A stretch of 64,000 nt of DNA, taken from NCBI RefSeq assembly GCF_051201665.1, contig NZ_CP179210.1:1550001-1614000 (forward strand), read 5' to 3'. Below are positions 35,524 through 44,532 of the stretch, piece by piece (position 1 is the stretch's first letter; the number at the start of each line of letters is the position of its first letter). Below the pieces are notes generated by a model. That model ran no database searches. It was not told the DNA's origin and worked only from the letters and a program-made list of their open reading frames with translations. A program made the position numbers and the translations under genes. The DNA comes from Psychrobium sp051201665. Lineage in GTDB: Bacteria; Pseudomonadota; Gammaproteobacteria; Enterobacterales; Psychrobiaceae.

Positions 35524-35629
35524 ATATACCTCAAAGTTGAGGCGGTATTATATCAAATAGCCGAAAAATCAGTAACAAATTATCGGTTAAATTAAATCCA
35601 AATTTTTGATTTTGCTCTGATCAATGTCT
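33872..35629 (-). mobile_element. IS1634-family insertion sequence (1,758 bp)
   Basis: The ends ACACATTGATCAGA and, on the other strand, AGACATTGATCAGA are inverted. It is flanked by the 8-bp duplication ACTATTCC (33864-33871 and 35630-35637). It lies in the last exon-like part of the hydroxylase gene. Confidence 0.92.
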
Positions 35630-35711
35630 ACTATTCCTATTTTTGATTGGTTATTTGGCACCTATCATTTACCAAAGAATTGGCGTAATAAATCGTGAGT
35701 AACCGCTAAAG

Positions 35712-36281
35712 ATGAAAAATGTGTTAGTTGACAATATTCGTGACTGCCGTCTGTGTGAGGATAAGTTTCCTCATGGCGTGCGGCCTGTATTGCAGTTTGA
35801 TCCTAATGCAAAAATCTTAATTGCAGGCCAAGCGCCCGGGCGAAAAGTTCATGAATCTGGCATTCCGTTTGATGATGCCAGTGGCGACAGATTGCGCGAT
35901 TGGCTAGGGGTTGATAAAGCAACGTTTTACGATGTAAAACAGTTTGCAATTTTACCTATGGCGTTTTGTTTTCCTGGCTCAGGAAAGTCCGGTGATTTAG
36001 CGCCGCCTAAAATTTGTGCTCAAACTTGGCGTGATGAGCTTATGGCGAAGTTTGAATCCTTAGAACTTGTCATTATTCTCGGGCAATACGCCAAGGCCTA
36101 TCACGCGTCTGATGCTGCTAAGTCGGTAACAGATGCCGTCAAGGCGTGGCGCGAACACTGGCCACAGCAATTAATATTGCCTCATCCTAGTCCGCGTAAT
36201 AACATTTGGCTCAAACGCAATCCGTGGTTTGACGCCGAAGTGGTTCCTGCGTTAAAACAGCGTGTCCAAGAAATTCTATAA
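35712..36281 (+). CDS. Uracil-DNA glycosylase family protein
   Basis: 189 residues. Motif 1 GQAPGRKVHESG and motif 2 HPSPRNNIWLKRNPWF match the uracil-DNA glycosylase superfamily (single-domain, without the [4Fe-4S] cysteine cluster of family 4, although DCRLCED near the start has two Cys). Such enzymes remove uracil or damaged bases from DNA. The true substrate is not evident. Its end overlaps or abuts the acetyltransferase gene. Confidence 0.85.
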   Translation: MKNVLVDNIRDCRLCEDKFPHGVRPVLQFDPNAKILIAGQAPGRKVHESGIPFDDASGDRLRDWLGVDKATFYDVKQFAILPMAFCFPGSGKSGDLAPPKICAQTWRDELMAKFESLELVIILGQYAKAYHASDAAKSVTDAVKAWREHWPQQLILPHPSPRNNIWLKRNPWFDAEVVPALKQRVQEIL

Positions 36282-36288
36282 GCGATTT

Positions 36289-36810
36289 ATGACTATCCAA
36301 TTATCTGACAGTTTAGCGTTAAAGCCGCTATTGATAAGTGACGCTCCAGCTCTTTTCAGGCGAATTGAAGCCAACCGTTTAATGCTCGCGACTTATTTAT
36401 ATTGGGTTAAAGATGTGGTTGATGAAGCGAGTTGTCGCCGTTATATCGATGAGCGTGCTAACAGTGAATTACCAGAGGGACAATGGTTCGGAGTATATGT
36501 TAATGATGAAATTAGCGGTGTTTTTGCCATAAAATCAATCGATGACAATGGCTGTGCGGAACTTGGTTATTGGCTCAGTGAACATGCACATGGCCACGGC
36601 GCTATTTCTCGTTGTGTGGATTATTTAGCAGCGCATCGCGATGATTTTGGTATTAATGCGTTGGAGTTTCATTGTTTATCAAAAAACATCGCCAGCATTA
36701 CTATTGCTAAGAAAGCGGGGGCTATCTATGTCTCTACTATCACTGACTATTTTGAGCTTGATGGTCAAATGCAAGATTTGTTGGTTTATCGCGTCGAGCT
36801 AGCGCCCTAA
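36289..36810 (+). CDS. GNAT family N-acetyltransferase (RimJ/RimL-like)
   Basis: 173 residues from ATG 36289; a longer frame opens at GTG 36262 inside the upstream gene. The GNAT pattern (LGYWLSEHAHGHGAISRCVD, then IASITIAKKAGA) is that of the RimJ/RimL group, which acetylates protein N-termini or small molecules. Seven bases separate it from the upstream stop. Confidence 0.88.
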   Translation: MTIQLSDSLALKPLLISDAPALFRRIEANRLMLATYLYWVKDVVDEASCRRYIDERANSELPEGQWFGVYVNDEISGVFAIKSIDDNGCAELGYWLSEHAHGHGAISRCVDYLAAHRDDFGINALEFHCLSKNIASITIAKKAGAIYVSTITDYFELDGQMQDLLVYRVELAP

Positions 36811-36827
36811 TCGGCGAATTGGTATGA

Positions 36828-38513
36828 TTGCGTTTTATCATCCCAATTGAGTATCGTCCCTTGAACAGCCTGTCTTCATCGCTATTTCACCTTTTTTCCC
36901 GCGATGTAGGTGATATCAGTCTTCCTGATAAGTTTACCTTTCCCTTTTTCTATCAGCCTCACCCTCTAGCCATTGTTGCGAGCGACCAGCTACAACAGTG
37001 GTTATCAGGTGACGGCAACTTACTGCATGATTTTGATAACGACGGAAAAATGTTCGGCGTGCTGGTGGTGCGAGATAATCAGGGAGAGCTTGGCTTTTTG
37101 ACGGCTTATTCAGGACAAACGCTAAAGCCAGAGCACTCAACGCTCAATGATGGCTTTTGTCCGATGATAAGTCTTGGCGGTGATGAACAAAGCGCCGCTG
37201 AGCAAGTCGCTATTAACGAGATGAATAGTGATATTACGCGCAAAGAAGCTAACCCTTTTATTGAACAACTGGCCACAAAAATCAAAGACGCTGAACAATA
37301 TTTTTCTGAGCAAATCAGCGTGTGGCAAGCGCAAATGGCGATTAATCGCAAAGCGCGTAAGGCGCAGCGTGCCAACGCCAATGAAGACTTGGTAAAAGCA
37401 CTCGCGCAGCAAAGTGTTGATGACAAAAACACACTACGGGATTTAAAGCTTACGGCGCAAAAAACGCTGGCTGAGTTACAGCAGCAATACAGTGTGCTGG
37501 TGGACGAGCTAAATCAACTAAAAGAATCTCGCAAGCAACGGTCAAATGATTTACAGCAGTATTTATTTGCTAAGTATCAGCTGCTTAATGCTAACGACGA
37601 AACGCGTGATATGAACGAGCTGTTTGTAACGACAGCGCAGCGCGTACCGCCGTCAGGCTCTGGAGATTGTGCAGCGCCAAAGCTGTTACAAACGGCCTAT
37701 CAGATGAAGCTTACGCCTATTGCGCTGAGCGAATTTTGGTGGGGAAAAGCGCCTGATTCGCAAGTACGTCAACACAAGCAGATGTATCCAGCGTGTATCG
37801 GTAAATGCCAGCCTATTTTAAATTACATGTTGCAAGGACTTGAGGTAGATGACGATCCGTTGCAACAACTTGGCAATGTTTCAGCTGATATCGATATTGT
37901 GCATGAAGAAGAATCGTTTTTGGTTATTAATAAACCATCGGGTTTGTTATCAGTGCCGGGACGCCATGTGCAAGATAGTGTGAAAACTCGCATTCATGCG
38001 ATGTACCCCAACTCACGCGGTGGTTTGATTGTTCATCGTTTGGATATGGCAACGTCGGGACTAATGCTAATCGCATTAAACGAACGAGCGCAAAAAAACT
38101 TTCAGCATCAGTTTATAAAGCGCATCGTTCACAAACAATATGTTGCTATTGTTGATGGCATCTTGGGCGCTGAGTTGGGAGAAGCAGGTGAAATAAACTT
38201 GCCTTTATGCAACGATTTTGATGACAGGCCGCGCCAAAAAGTGTGTTCAATTGAAGGCAAGCCAGCCCACACTAAATGGCAAATTGCTAAGCAAGAAGAG
38301 GGCCGAACGTGGCTCAACTTATCGCCTGTTACAGGCCGAACTCATCAACTACGAGTGCATTGCGCTCATCACCAAGGTCTAAATGTTGCAATGGTTGGTG
38401 ATGATTTATATGGCAAGAGCGATGAACGATTGATGCTACACGCGCAGCGAATTGAGTTTAATCATCCGCTGACTAGACAGCCAATGGTATTTGAAGTGTC
38501 AGCGCCTTTTTAA
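36828..38513 (+). CDS. RluA-type pseudouridine synthase with long N-terminal region
   Basis: 561 residues from TTG 36828; there is no earlier ATG in frame. The N-terminal ~320 residues (LPDKFTFPFFYQPHPLA, then a coiled coil around 150-240) are characteristic of the long RluA subfamily, which is close to the TruC/RluA group in Alteromonadales. The catalytic domain has the usual HRLDMATSGLM motif with the conserved Asp, GRTHQLRVHC, and FLVINKPSGLLSVPG. It isomerises uridine in rRNA or tRNA; the target is not evident. Confidence 0.88.
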   Translation: MRFIIPIEYRPLNSLSSSLFHLFSRDVGDISLPDKFTFPFFYQPHPLAIVASDQLQQWLSGDGNLLHDFDNDGKMFGVLVVRDNQGELGFLTAYSGQTLKPEHSTLNDGFCPMISLGGDEQSAAEQVAINEMNSDITRKEANPFIEQLATKIKDAEQYFSEQISVWQAQMAINRKARKAQRANANEDLVKALAQQSVDDKNTLRDLKLTAQKTLAELQQQYSVLVDELNQLKESRKQRSNDLQQYLFAKYQLLNANDETRDMNELFVTTAQRVPPSGSGDCAAPKLLQTAYQMKLTPIALSEFWWGKAPDSQVRQHKQMYPACIGKCQPILNYMLQGLEVDDDPLQQLGNVSADIDIVHEEESFLVINKPSGLLSVPGRHVQDSVKTRIHAMYPNSRGGLIVHRLDMATSGLMLIALNERAQKNFQHQFIKRIVHKQYVAIVDGILGAELGEAGEINLPLCNDFDDRPRQKVCSIEGKPAHTKWQIAKQEEGRTWLNLSPVTGRTHQLRVHCAHHQGLNVAMVGDDLYGKSDERLMLHAQRIEFNHPLTRQPMVFEVSAPF

Positions 38514-38579
38514 TAGTTGATTGATACGGGCTTTGTGACAATTATATAGCCTATAAAAATTATAATAACGGAATGGAAT

Positions 38580-40385
38580 ATGACTCATTTATCACAAACA
38601 CTACTGGCTACAACATTGGCAGGAATGATGCTAACGGGTTGCCAAACTACAGTCGATAGCAATAGTACTGCTCAATCAGCGGTAGCTGTCGTTAGTCAGA
38701 GTGAAAAAAACTTTAATGTTGTTTCACAGCAGATTGTTGATTATCGAAAAAGTATCGATGTGTATTCAAACAAAGAAGGCGTCAATGGTTATTTCTTACC
38801 GAATCTATCACCAACGTTTTTAGACGCTAATTATCAAAAAAATACAGTATTTCAAAAACTATTAGCGGCGATTGATGTCGCGTCACTTAGCGAGCAAGAT
38901 CAAATTAATCACGCCATAATTAGCTCGCAAGTGGCTAATGCCGTTGATGAATATCGATTTAACGCCCATTTTATGCCGTTCACCTCAGAGTTTGGTTTTC
39001 ATTCGGCGCTATCTTTTATGGTGTCTAATAGCAGTTTTAAAACGGCGGAAGACTATCAACTATATCTTAAGCGTTTAGCCGCGGTGCCACGGTATTTTGA
39101 TGAGAATATCGCGTGGATGAAACGCGGTATTGAGACAGGCTTTAGTCAGCCAAGTCCGGTATTAGTAGGTTATGAAGATAGTATTGCGGCGTTTATCGTT
39201 GATGATGTCACTCAATCCGAGTTTTACCGTCCTTTTTCCAACAAGCCAGCACATATGTCACAACGAGACTTTGAAGTGCTAAAAAAGCAAGCTAAGCAAC
39301 TGATACAAGATAAGGTATTGGCATCATATCAAGGCTATATGAACTTTTTTGTTGATAAGTACAAGCCTTATGCTCGAGCAAAAATTGGTGTAGCTAGCAC
39401 GCCAAATGGTGAAGCCTTCTATCAAAATCGGGTAAAACATTACACCACTACAGATATGACCGCCAAAGAAGTGCACGAACTTGGTTTACGTGAAGTTAAA
39501 CGCATTCGCGCTGAAATGAATGAGGTTATTGCCAGCACAGGTTTTAAAGGGAGTTTTGCTGATTTTGTACAATTTTTGAGAACTGATGATCAGTTTTATG
39601 CAAAATCAGCCGAAGAGCTATTAAAAGAAGCCTCGTACATTGCTAAAAAAGCCGATGCGCAACTACCTAAATTCTTTAAATTGTTACCAAGAACCCCTTA
39701 TGGTGTTGAACCCGTACCCGATTCAATTGCTCCTAAATATACAACAGGCCGCTACATTCGTGCTAATGGTGAGACAGATGCGGGTTATTACTGGGTCAAT
39801 ACTTATGGGTTAGATAAGCGTCCATTGTATGTGCTTGAAGCATTAACGTTGCATGAAGCCGTGCCAGGGCATCATTTGCAAATTTCCCTAAATCGCGAGC
39901 TAGAAGAAGTACCTAATTATCGTCGCAATCATTACATTTCAGCTTTCGGTGAAGGGTGGGGGCTATATGCTGAGTATCTTGGGCAAGAAATGGGCTTTTA
40001 TCAAGATGCTTATAGTAAATTTGGTCGCCTAACCTATGAAATGTGGCGTGCCGCTCGCTTAGTGGTTGATACGGGTATGCATATGTTTGGTTGGACACGC
40101 GAGCAAACGATGGCCTTTATGCAAGAAAACTCTGCGTTGTCACTACACAATATCAAAACAGAAACTGACCGCTATATTTCTTGGCCAGGACAAGCGCTTT
40201 CTTATAAAATCGGTGAACTCACCATAAAGCGTTTACGTAAAAAAGCAGAAGACAAATTGGGTGCAGGCTTTGATATTCGCGAGTTTCACTTTCAAATTTT
40301 GAAGAATGGTGCGCTACCGTTGGATTTTCTTGAGCAGCAAATTGATGCCTACATTCAAGATGCTACTAAGCAAACAGCGAAATAA
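38580..40385 (+). CDS. DUF885 family lipoprotein, probable metallopeptidase
   Basis: 601 residues. The lipoprotein signal ends MMLTGCQ. The family's probable zinc motif is LHEAVPGHHLQ, with GEGWGLYAEYLGQEMGFY downstream. DUF885 proteins are thought to be carboxypeptidase-like. GGAATGGAATATG precedes the start. A hairpin terminator follows at about 40391-40417. Confidence 0.9.
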   Translation: MTHLSQTLLATTLAGMMLTGCQTTVDSNSTAQSAVAVVSQSEKNFNVVSQQIVDYRKSIDVYSNKEGVNGYFLPNLSPTFLDANYQKNTVFQKLLAAIDVASLSEQDQINHAIISSQVANAVDEYRFNAHFMPFTSEFGFHSALSFMVSNSSFKTAEDYQLYLKRLAAVPRYFDENIAWMKRGIETGFSQPSPVLVGYEDSIAAFIVDDVTQSEFYRPFSNKPAHMSQRDFEVLKKQAKQLIQDKVLASYQGYMNFFVDKYKPYARAKIGVASTPNGEAFYQNRVKHYTTTDMTAKEVHELGLREVKRIRAEMNEVIASTGFKGSFADFVQFLRTDDQFYAKSAEELLKEASYIAKKADAQLPKFFKLLPRTPYGVEPVPDSIAPKYTTGRYIRANGETDAGYYWVNTYGLDKRPLYVLEALTLHEAVPGHHLQISLNRELEEVPNYRRNHYISAFGEGWGLYAEYLGQEMGFYQDAYSKFGRLTYEMWRAARLVVDTGMHMFGWTREQTMAFMQENSALSLHNIKTETDRYISWPGQALSYKIGELTIKRLRKKAEDKLGAGFDIREFHFQILKNGALPLDFLEQQIDAYIQDATKQTAK

Positions 40386-40390
40386 TAACT

Positions 40391-40418
40391 GAGGTCACAC
40401 ATCCTGTGTGGCCTTTTT
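40391..40418 (+). terminator. Terminator of the DUF885 gene
   Basis: GAGGTCACAC/GTGTGGCC with loop ATCCT and a T5 run. One stem mismatch. Confidence 0.75.
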
Positions 40419-40450
40419 ATATAGCATTTATTGAATAATTAGAATTTAAA

Positions 40451-40663
40451 ATGAACGATTTATATACACAAGCAGCAACCATTTTCTTAGGCTTTTTTGC
40501 CATTATGAACCCAATTGCTAATACCGCCGTTTTTTCTGGATTAGCGGGACGCCTAAAACGCCATTTTTCGCAATTATATTTTCACTTATTGTAGTCGCGA
40601 ACATCTTTAAGAATGTCCTTACTGCCATAGTCACCGATGAAAGTGACATTAAATAACTATATC
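40451..40663 (+). pseudogene. Remnant of a MarC-family membrane protein gene
   Basis: The start MNDLYTQAATIFLGFFAIMN PIANTAVFSGLAG matches the first helix of MarC/UPF0056 transporters. After ~35 codons the frame degenerates. A second hydrophobic piece in another frame (TPFFAIIFSLIVVANIFKNV, ending at 40663) may be its 3' end. An internal deletion is likely. Intact MarC proteins have about 200 residues. Confidence 0.7.
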
Positions 40664-40713
40664 GGGTAAATCATTCGGAGCAATTTTTGAGGTTTTAATT
40701 GCTCTGCGTATTA

Positions 40714-41024
40714 GGGTCTGTTGATCTTTTGAGTTCATTTTTGCAGCAATTTGTTTGAGGTTTCTGCAAGGCAGAGCCTATGTGGTGTAGCTGGCTCGAT
40801 AATAGCTCCTGCATTATCCTAATGAGCTACATCCATGTAGCAATACACGAATAGGCGATAACGCCGTAGAAATAACAAACAAATGCTGTCAGTTGGATTC
40901 ATCTAAAAGTATTTTGTGCCGCGTTATTCGTCATTCACCTAGATAAACTAGGCATCAATCCTCATGCCTTGCCCAAAACCCTTTTAGATTGAACAAAATT
41001 TGAACCACAAAGTTCAACAGACCC
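40714..41024. mobile_element. MITE, family 2 (311 bp, TSD TA)
   Basis: The ends GGGTCTGTTGATCTTTTG and, reversed, GGGTCTGTTGAACTTTGTGG form an imperfect inverted repeat, flanked by TA (40712-40713 and 41025-41026). No coding capacity. A TA duplication is typical of IS630/Tc1-type elements. It ends about 60 bp before the dnaK promoter. Confidence 0.8.
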
Positions 41025-41087
41025 TAGTTAGATGAAAAGAAAAAAGATAAAAACCTTAAAAAAAGTAAACTTTTTTTCATTTCCCCC

Positions 41088-41118
41088 CTTGGCATTTCAA
41101 ATTGCATCCCCATATTTA
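41088..41118 (+). promoter_or_regulatory. Sigma-32 (heat-shock) promoter of dnaK
   Basis: CTTGGCA at 41088-41094 and CCCCATATTTA at 41108-41118, 13 bp apart, match the sigma-32 consensus CTTGAAA-N11-16-CCCCATnT. The start codon of dnaK is 130 bp downstream. This is the expected promoter for the dnaKJ pair. Confidence 0.85.
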
Positions 41119-41247
41119 ATTTTAAGTAACAAAACGACTCATTAAAAATGGGATTGATGACTAGCACCGTAAGCTAGCAATGTTGTTTCGAGCGTTTAAA
41201 TTAATCATTTTAGTCATTGTTTTGGCATTATTTTGGAGAATACCCCG

Positions 41248-43167
41248 ATGGGAAAAATTATCGGTATCGATCTAGGTACAACTAACTCTTGTGTTGCAGT
41301 TTTAGACGGCGAGAAAACTCGTATTATTGAGAACGCAGAAGGCGATCGTACAACCCCTTCTATTATCGCTTACACAGAAAGCGAAGTATTAGTTGGTTCA
41401 CCAGCTAAACGTCAAGCGGTAACTAACCCACACAACACATTATTCGCAATCAAGCGTTTAATCGGTCGTCGTTTTGAAGACGAAGTTGTTCAACGTGACG
41501 TTAAAATTATGCCTTACAACATTGTTAAAGCTGACAATGGTGATGCATGGGTTGAAGCACAAGACAAAAAAATGGCTCCGCCACAAATCTCTGCTGAAAT
41601 CTTGAAAAAGATGAAGAAAACAGCTGAAGATTACTTAGGTGAAGACGTTTCTGAAGCTGTAATCACAGTTCCTGCTTACTTTAATGATGCACAACGTCAA
41701 GCAACTAAAGATGCGGGTCGTATCGCAGGTCTAGAAGTTAAGCGTATCATCAATGAGCCAACGGCTGCTGCACTTGCTTACGGCATGGATAAAAAAGCTG
41801 GCGACAATGTTGTTGCTGTTTATGACCTTGGTGGTGGTACATTCGATATTTCAATCATTGAAATCGATGAAATGGATGGCGAGCACACATTTGAAGTATT
41901 AGCGACTAACGGTGACACGCACTTAGGTGGTGAAGATTTCGATAGCCGTTTAATCAACTACTTAGTAGAAGAATTCAAGAAAGAGCAAGGTATCGATTTA
42001 AACAACGATCCACTTGCACTACAACGTTTAAAAGAAGCGGCAGAGAAAGCGAAAATCGAACTTTCTTCTACGCAACAAACTGAAGTTAACTTACCGTACA
42101 TCACAGCTGACGCAACGGGTCCTAAGCATTTAGCCATTAAAGTAACGCGCGCTAAATTAGAATCTCTAGTTGAAGATTTAGTACAACGTACACTTGAGCC
42201 ACTAAAAATCGCTTTAGCTGATTCTGACTTAAGCATCTCTGATATTAACGATGTCATCTTGGTTGGTGGTCAAACACGTATGCCAATGGTCCAAGAAAAA
42301 GTAACAGACTTCTTCGGTAAAGAGCCACGTAAAGACGTTAACCCTGACGAAGCAGTAGCAATGGGTGCTGCAGTTCAAGGTGGTGTACTTGCTGGTGACG
42401 TAACCGACGTATTATTACTAGATGTTACTCCATTATCTCTAGGTATCGAGACAATGGGCGGTGTAATGACTAATGTTATTACTAAGAACAGCACGATTCC
42501 TACTAAGCAATCGCAAACGTTCTCAACGGCTGAAGATAACCAATCTGCAGTAACAGTTCACGTTGTTCAAGGTGAGCGTAAGCGTGCGAGCGACAACAAA
42601 TCTCTAGGTCAATTCAACTTAGAAGGTATCCGTGCTGCAATGCGTGGTACACCGCAAATCGAAGTAACTTTCGATATCGATGCTGATGGTATCTTACACG
42701 TGTCTGCTAAAGATAAAGACACTGGCCAAGAGCAAAAGATCACCATTAAAGCGTCTTCTGGTCTAGACGATGCTGAAATCGAGAAAATGGTTGCTGACGC
42801 TGAAGCTAACGCTGCTGAAGATGCGAAATTTGAAGAATTAGTTCAAGCTCGTAACCAAGCTGACGGTATGGTTCACGCGACTCGTAAGCAAGTTGAAGAA
42901 GCTGGTGAAGAGTTACCATCTGATGAGAAAGAGAAAATTGAAGCAGCACTAGGTGAACTAGAAGCAGCTATCAAAGGCGAAGATAAAGAAGCTATCGACG
43001 CTAAGACTCAAGCATTAATGGAAGCATCGGCTAAGTTAATGGAGATTGCTCAAGCTAAAGCACAAGCTGGCCAAGCTGGTGGCGAAGCGCCAGAGCAACA
43101 AGCTCAACCACAAGATGATGTTGTTGACGCTGAGTTTGAAGAAGTTAAAGAAGACGACAAGAAGTAA
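41248..43167 (+). CDS. dnaK: Chaperone DnaK (Hsp70)
   Basis: 639 residues from ATG 41248, with GGAG at 41235-41238. It shows IGIDLGTTNSCVA (phosphate 1), AVYDLGGGTFDISII (phosphate 2), and VILVGGQTRMPMVQ (adenosine). The C-terminal lid is followed by an acidic tail ending VDAEFEEVKEDDKK, which binds co-chaperones. ATP-driven folding of exposed polypeptides with DnaJ and GrpE. Confidence 0.99.
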   Translation: MGKIIGIDLGTTNSCVAVLDGEKTRIIENAEGDRTTPSIIAYTESEVLVGSPAKRQAVTNPHNTLFAIKRLIGRRFEDEVVQRDVKIMPYNIVKADNGDAWVEAQDKKMAPPQISAEILKKMKKTAEDYLGEDVSEAVITVPAYFNDAQRQATKDAGRIAGLEVKRIINEPTAAALAYGMDKKAGDNVVAVYDLGGGTFDISIIEIDEMDGEHTFEVLATNGDTHLGGEDFDSRLINYLVEEFKKEQGIDLNNDPLALQRLKEAAEKAKIELSSTQQTEVNLPYITADATGPKHLAIKVTRAKLESLVEDLVQRTLEPLKIALADSDLSISDINDVILVGGQTRMPMVQEKVTDFFGKEPRKDVNPDEAVAMGAAVQGGVLAGDVTDVLLLDVTPLSLGIETMGGVMTNVITKNSTIPTKQSQTFSTAEDNQSAVTVHVVQGERKRASDNKSLGQFNLEGIRAAMRGTPQIEVTFDIDADGILHVSAKDKDTGQEQKITIKASSGLDDAEIEKMVADAEANAAEDAKFEELVQARNQADGMVHATRKQVEEAGEELPSDEKEKIEAALGELEAAIKGEDKEAIDAKTQALMEASAKLMEIAQAKAQAGQAGGEAPEQQAQPQDDVVDAEFEEVKEDDKK

Positions 43168-43214
43168 TATCCTTGTCGATACTCTAACGTAGTTCGCTAA
43201 GCTAGGGTATACAT

Positions 43215-43244
43215 GACGGGCGTTTGGGAAACCTCACGCCCGTC
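43215..43244 (+). terminator. Hairpin between dnaK and dnaJ
   Basis: GACGGGCGT and ACGCCCGTC form a 9-bp stem with a 12-base loop. There is little T run, so it more likely attenuates or stabilises mRNA than fully terminates. Confidence 0.65.
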
Positions 43245-43377
43245 GTTGTATCAATTAGAAAATTATTTTGACTAACTATTGTGTAGTAATTAATCAAAAT
43301 AGTTTTAAATTTTATAAATATATCATCGGCTAATTATTTGTTAGTTGATTTAAGCAATAAGTGGAAAGCAAACAGCC

Positions 43378-44508
43378 ATGTCAAAACGTGATTATTATGA
43401 AGTATTAGGCGTTGCCAAGTCGGCAACTGACAAAGAATTAAAAAAAGCCTATAAGCGTCTCGCTATGAAGTGTCATCCGGACCGTAATCCTGATGACGAA
43501 AGCGCTGCTGAAAAGTTTAAAGAGTTGCAAGAAGCCTACGATATTCTCGGTGACGACAATAAACGTGCTGCGTATGACCAATATGGCCATGCTGGTGTAG
43601 ATCAAAGCCGTGGTGGCGGTGGTGGGCATCAAGATTTTGGTGATATGTTTGGCGACATGTTCGGCGACATTTTCGGTGGCGGCGGAGGCGGTCGTGGCCG
43701 TCAACGTGGTCCTGCTCGTGGCGCAGATTTACGTTACAACATGGAATTAACCCTTGAAGAAGCGGTTAAAGGCGTGAGCAAAGATATTCAAATACCGTCG
43801 CTACAAAGCTGTGATGAGTGTCATGGTTCAGGCGCTAAGAAAGGCACATCTGCGACAACTTGTGGTACCTGTCATGGTCAAGGCCAAGTGCAAATGCGTC
43901 AAGGATTTTTCGCTGTACAACAAACCTGTCCAACGTGTCGTGGAAGCGGTAAAATAATTAAAGACCCTTGTCGTAAGTGTCATGGTGAAGGTCGTTACGA
44001 GAAAACCAAAACATTATCAGTTAAAATTCCTGCCGGTGTTGATACTGGCGACCGTATCCGTTTAAGCGGTGAAGGTGAAGCGGGTGAAGCCGGTGCACCA
44101 AAAGGTGATTTATATGTTCAGGTTCAAGTACGTGATCATAGAATTTTTGAGCGCGATGGCAACAACCTTTACTGTGAAGTACCAGTAACTTTTGCTGATG
44201 CTGCATTAGGTGGTGATATTGAGGTGCCGACACTTGACGGGAAAGTTAAACTCAAAGTGAGCCCTGAAACACAAACGGGTCGCATGTATCGTTTACGTGG
44301 TAAAGGCGTTAAATCTGTACGTAGTAATACGACGGGTGATTTAATGTGTAAAGTTGTTATTGAAACACCGGTTAAATTGACCGAACATCAACGTAAATTG
44401 TTGAAAGAGTTTGACGCCGCAGTCAATGGTTCATCAAAAGCGCATAAGCCAAAGGCTGAAGGTTTTTTTGATGGCGTTAAAAACTTCTTTAACGATTTAA
44501 ATAGCTAA
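43378..44508 (+). CDS. dnaJ: Co-chaperone DnaJ
   Basis: 376 residues. J-domain with HPDRNPDD (residues ~33-40), a Gly/Phe-rich linker, four zinc-binding CxxCxGxG repeats (CDECHGSG, CGTCHGQG, CPTCRGSG, CRKCHGEG), then the C-terminal substrate-binding domain. It activates DnaK's ATPase. The 210-bp gap from dnaK carries a hairpin but no obvious heat-shock promoter, so co-transcription is likely. Confidence 0.98.
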   Translation: MSKRDYYEVLGVAKSATDKELKKAYKRLAMKCHPDRNPDDESAAEKFKELQEAYDILGDDNKRAAYDQYGHAGVDQSRGGGGGHQDFGDMFGDMFGDIFGGGGGGRGRQRGPARGADLRYNMELTLEEAVKGVSKDIQIPSLQSCDECHGSGAKKGTSATTCGTCHGQGQVQMRQGFFAVQQTCPTCRGSGKIIKDPCRKCHGEGRYEKTKTLSVKIPAGVDTGDRIRLSGEGEAGEAGAPKGDLYVQVQVRDHRIFERDGNNLYCEVPVTFADAALGGDIEVPTLDGKVKLKVSPETQTGRMYRLRGKGVKSVRSNTTGDLMCKVVIETPVKLTEHQRKLLKEFDAAVNGSSKAHKPKAEGFFDGVKNFFNDLNS

Positions 44509-44532
44509 TTATAAATTTAGAGGGATCTTGTG

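Larger units (their letters stand above)
33095..35698 (+). pseudogene. Fatty-acid hydroxylase/sterol desaturase gene, triply disrupted
   Basis: Removing the MITE (33301-33460) with one TTA and the IS1634-type element (33872-35629) with one ACTATTCC restores one frame from ATG 33095 to TGA 35696-35698. A single in-frame TGA at 33266-33268 remains. The restored protein has the family's di-iron His boxes (HRWLGH, HSGDHHSFF, and HVEHH) and ends FDWLFGTYHLPKNW. It would be an integral membrane hydroxylase, perhaps acting on carotenoids or lipids beside the upstream oxygenase. Three independent lesions show the function is dispensable here. Confidence 0.9.

Noticed and set aside
36934..37432. Minus-strand frames opposite the RluA gene
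   Set aside because: Shadows of a coding region; no ribosome-binding sites or recognisable domains.
43215..43244. Full terminator between dnaK and dnaJ
   Set aside because: The stem is good but there is no clear T run, so I list it as a hairpin that probably allows read-through.
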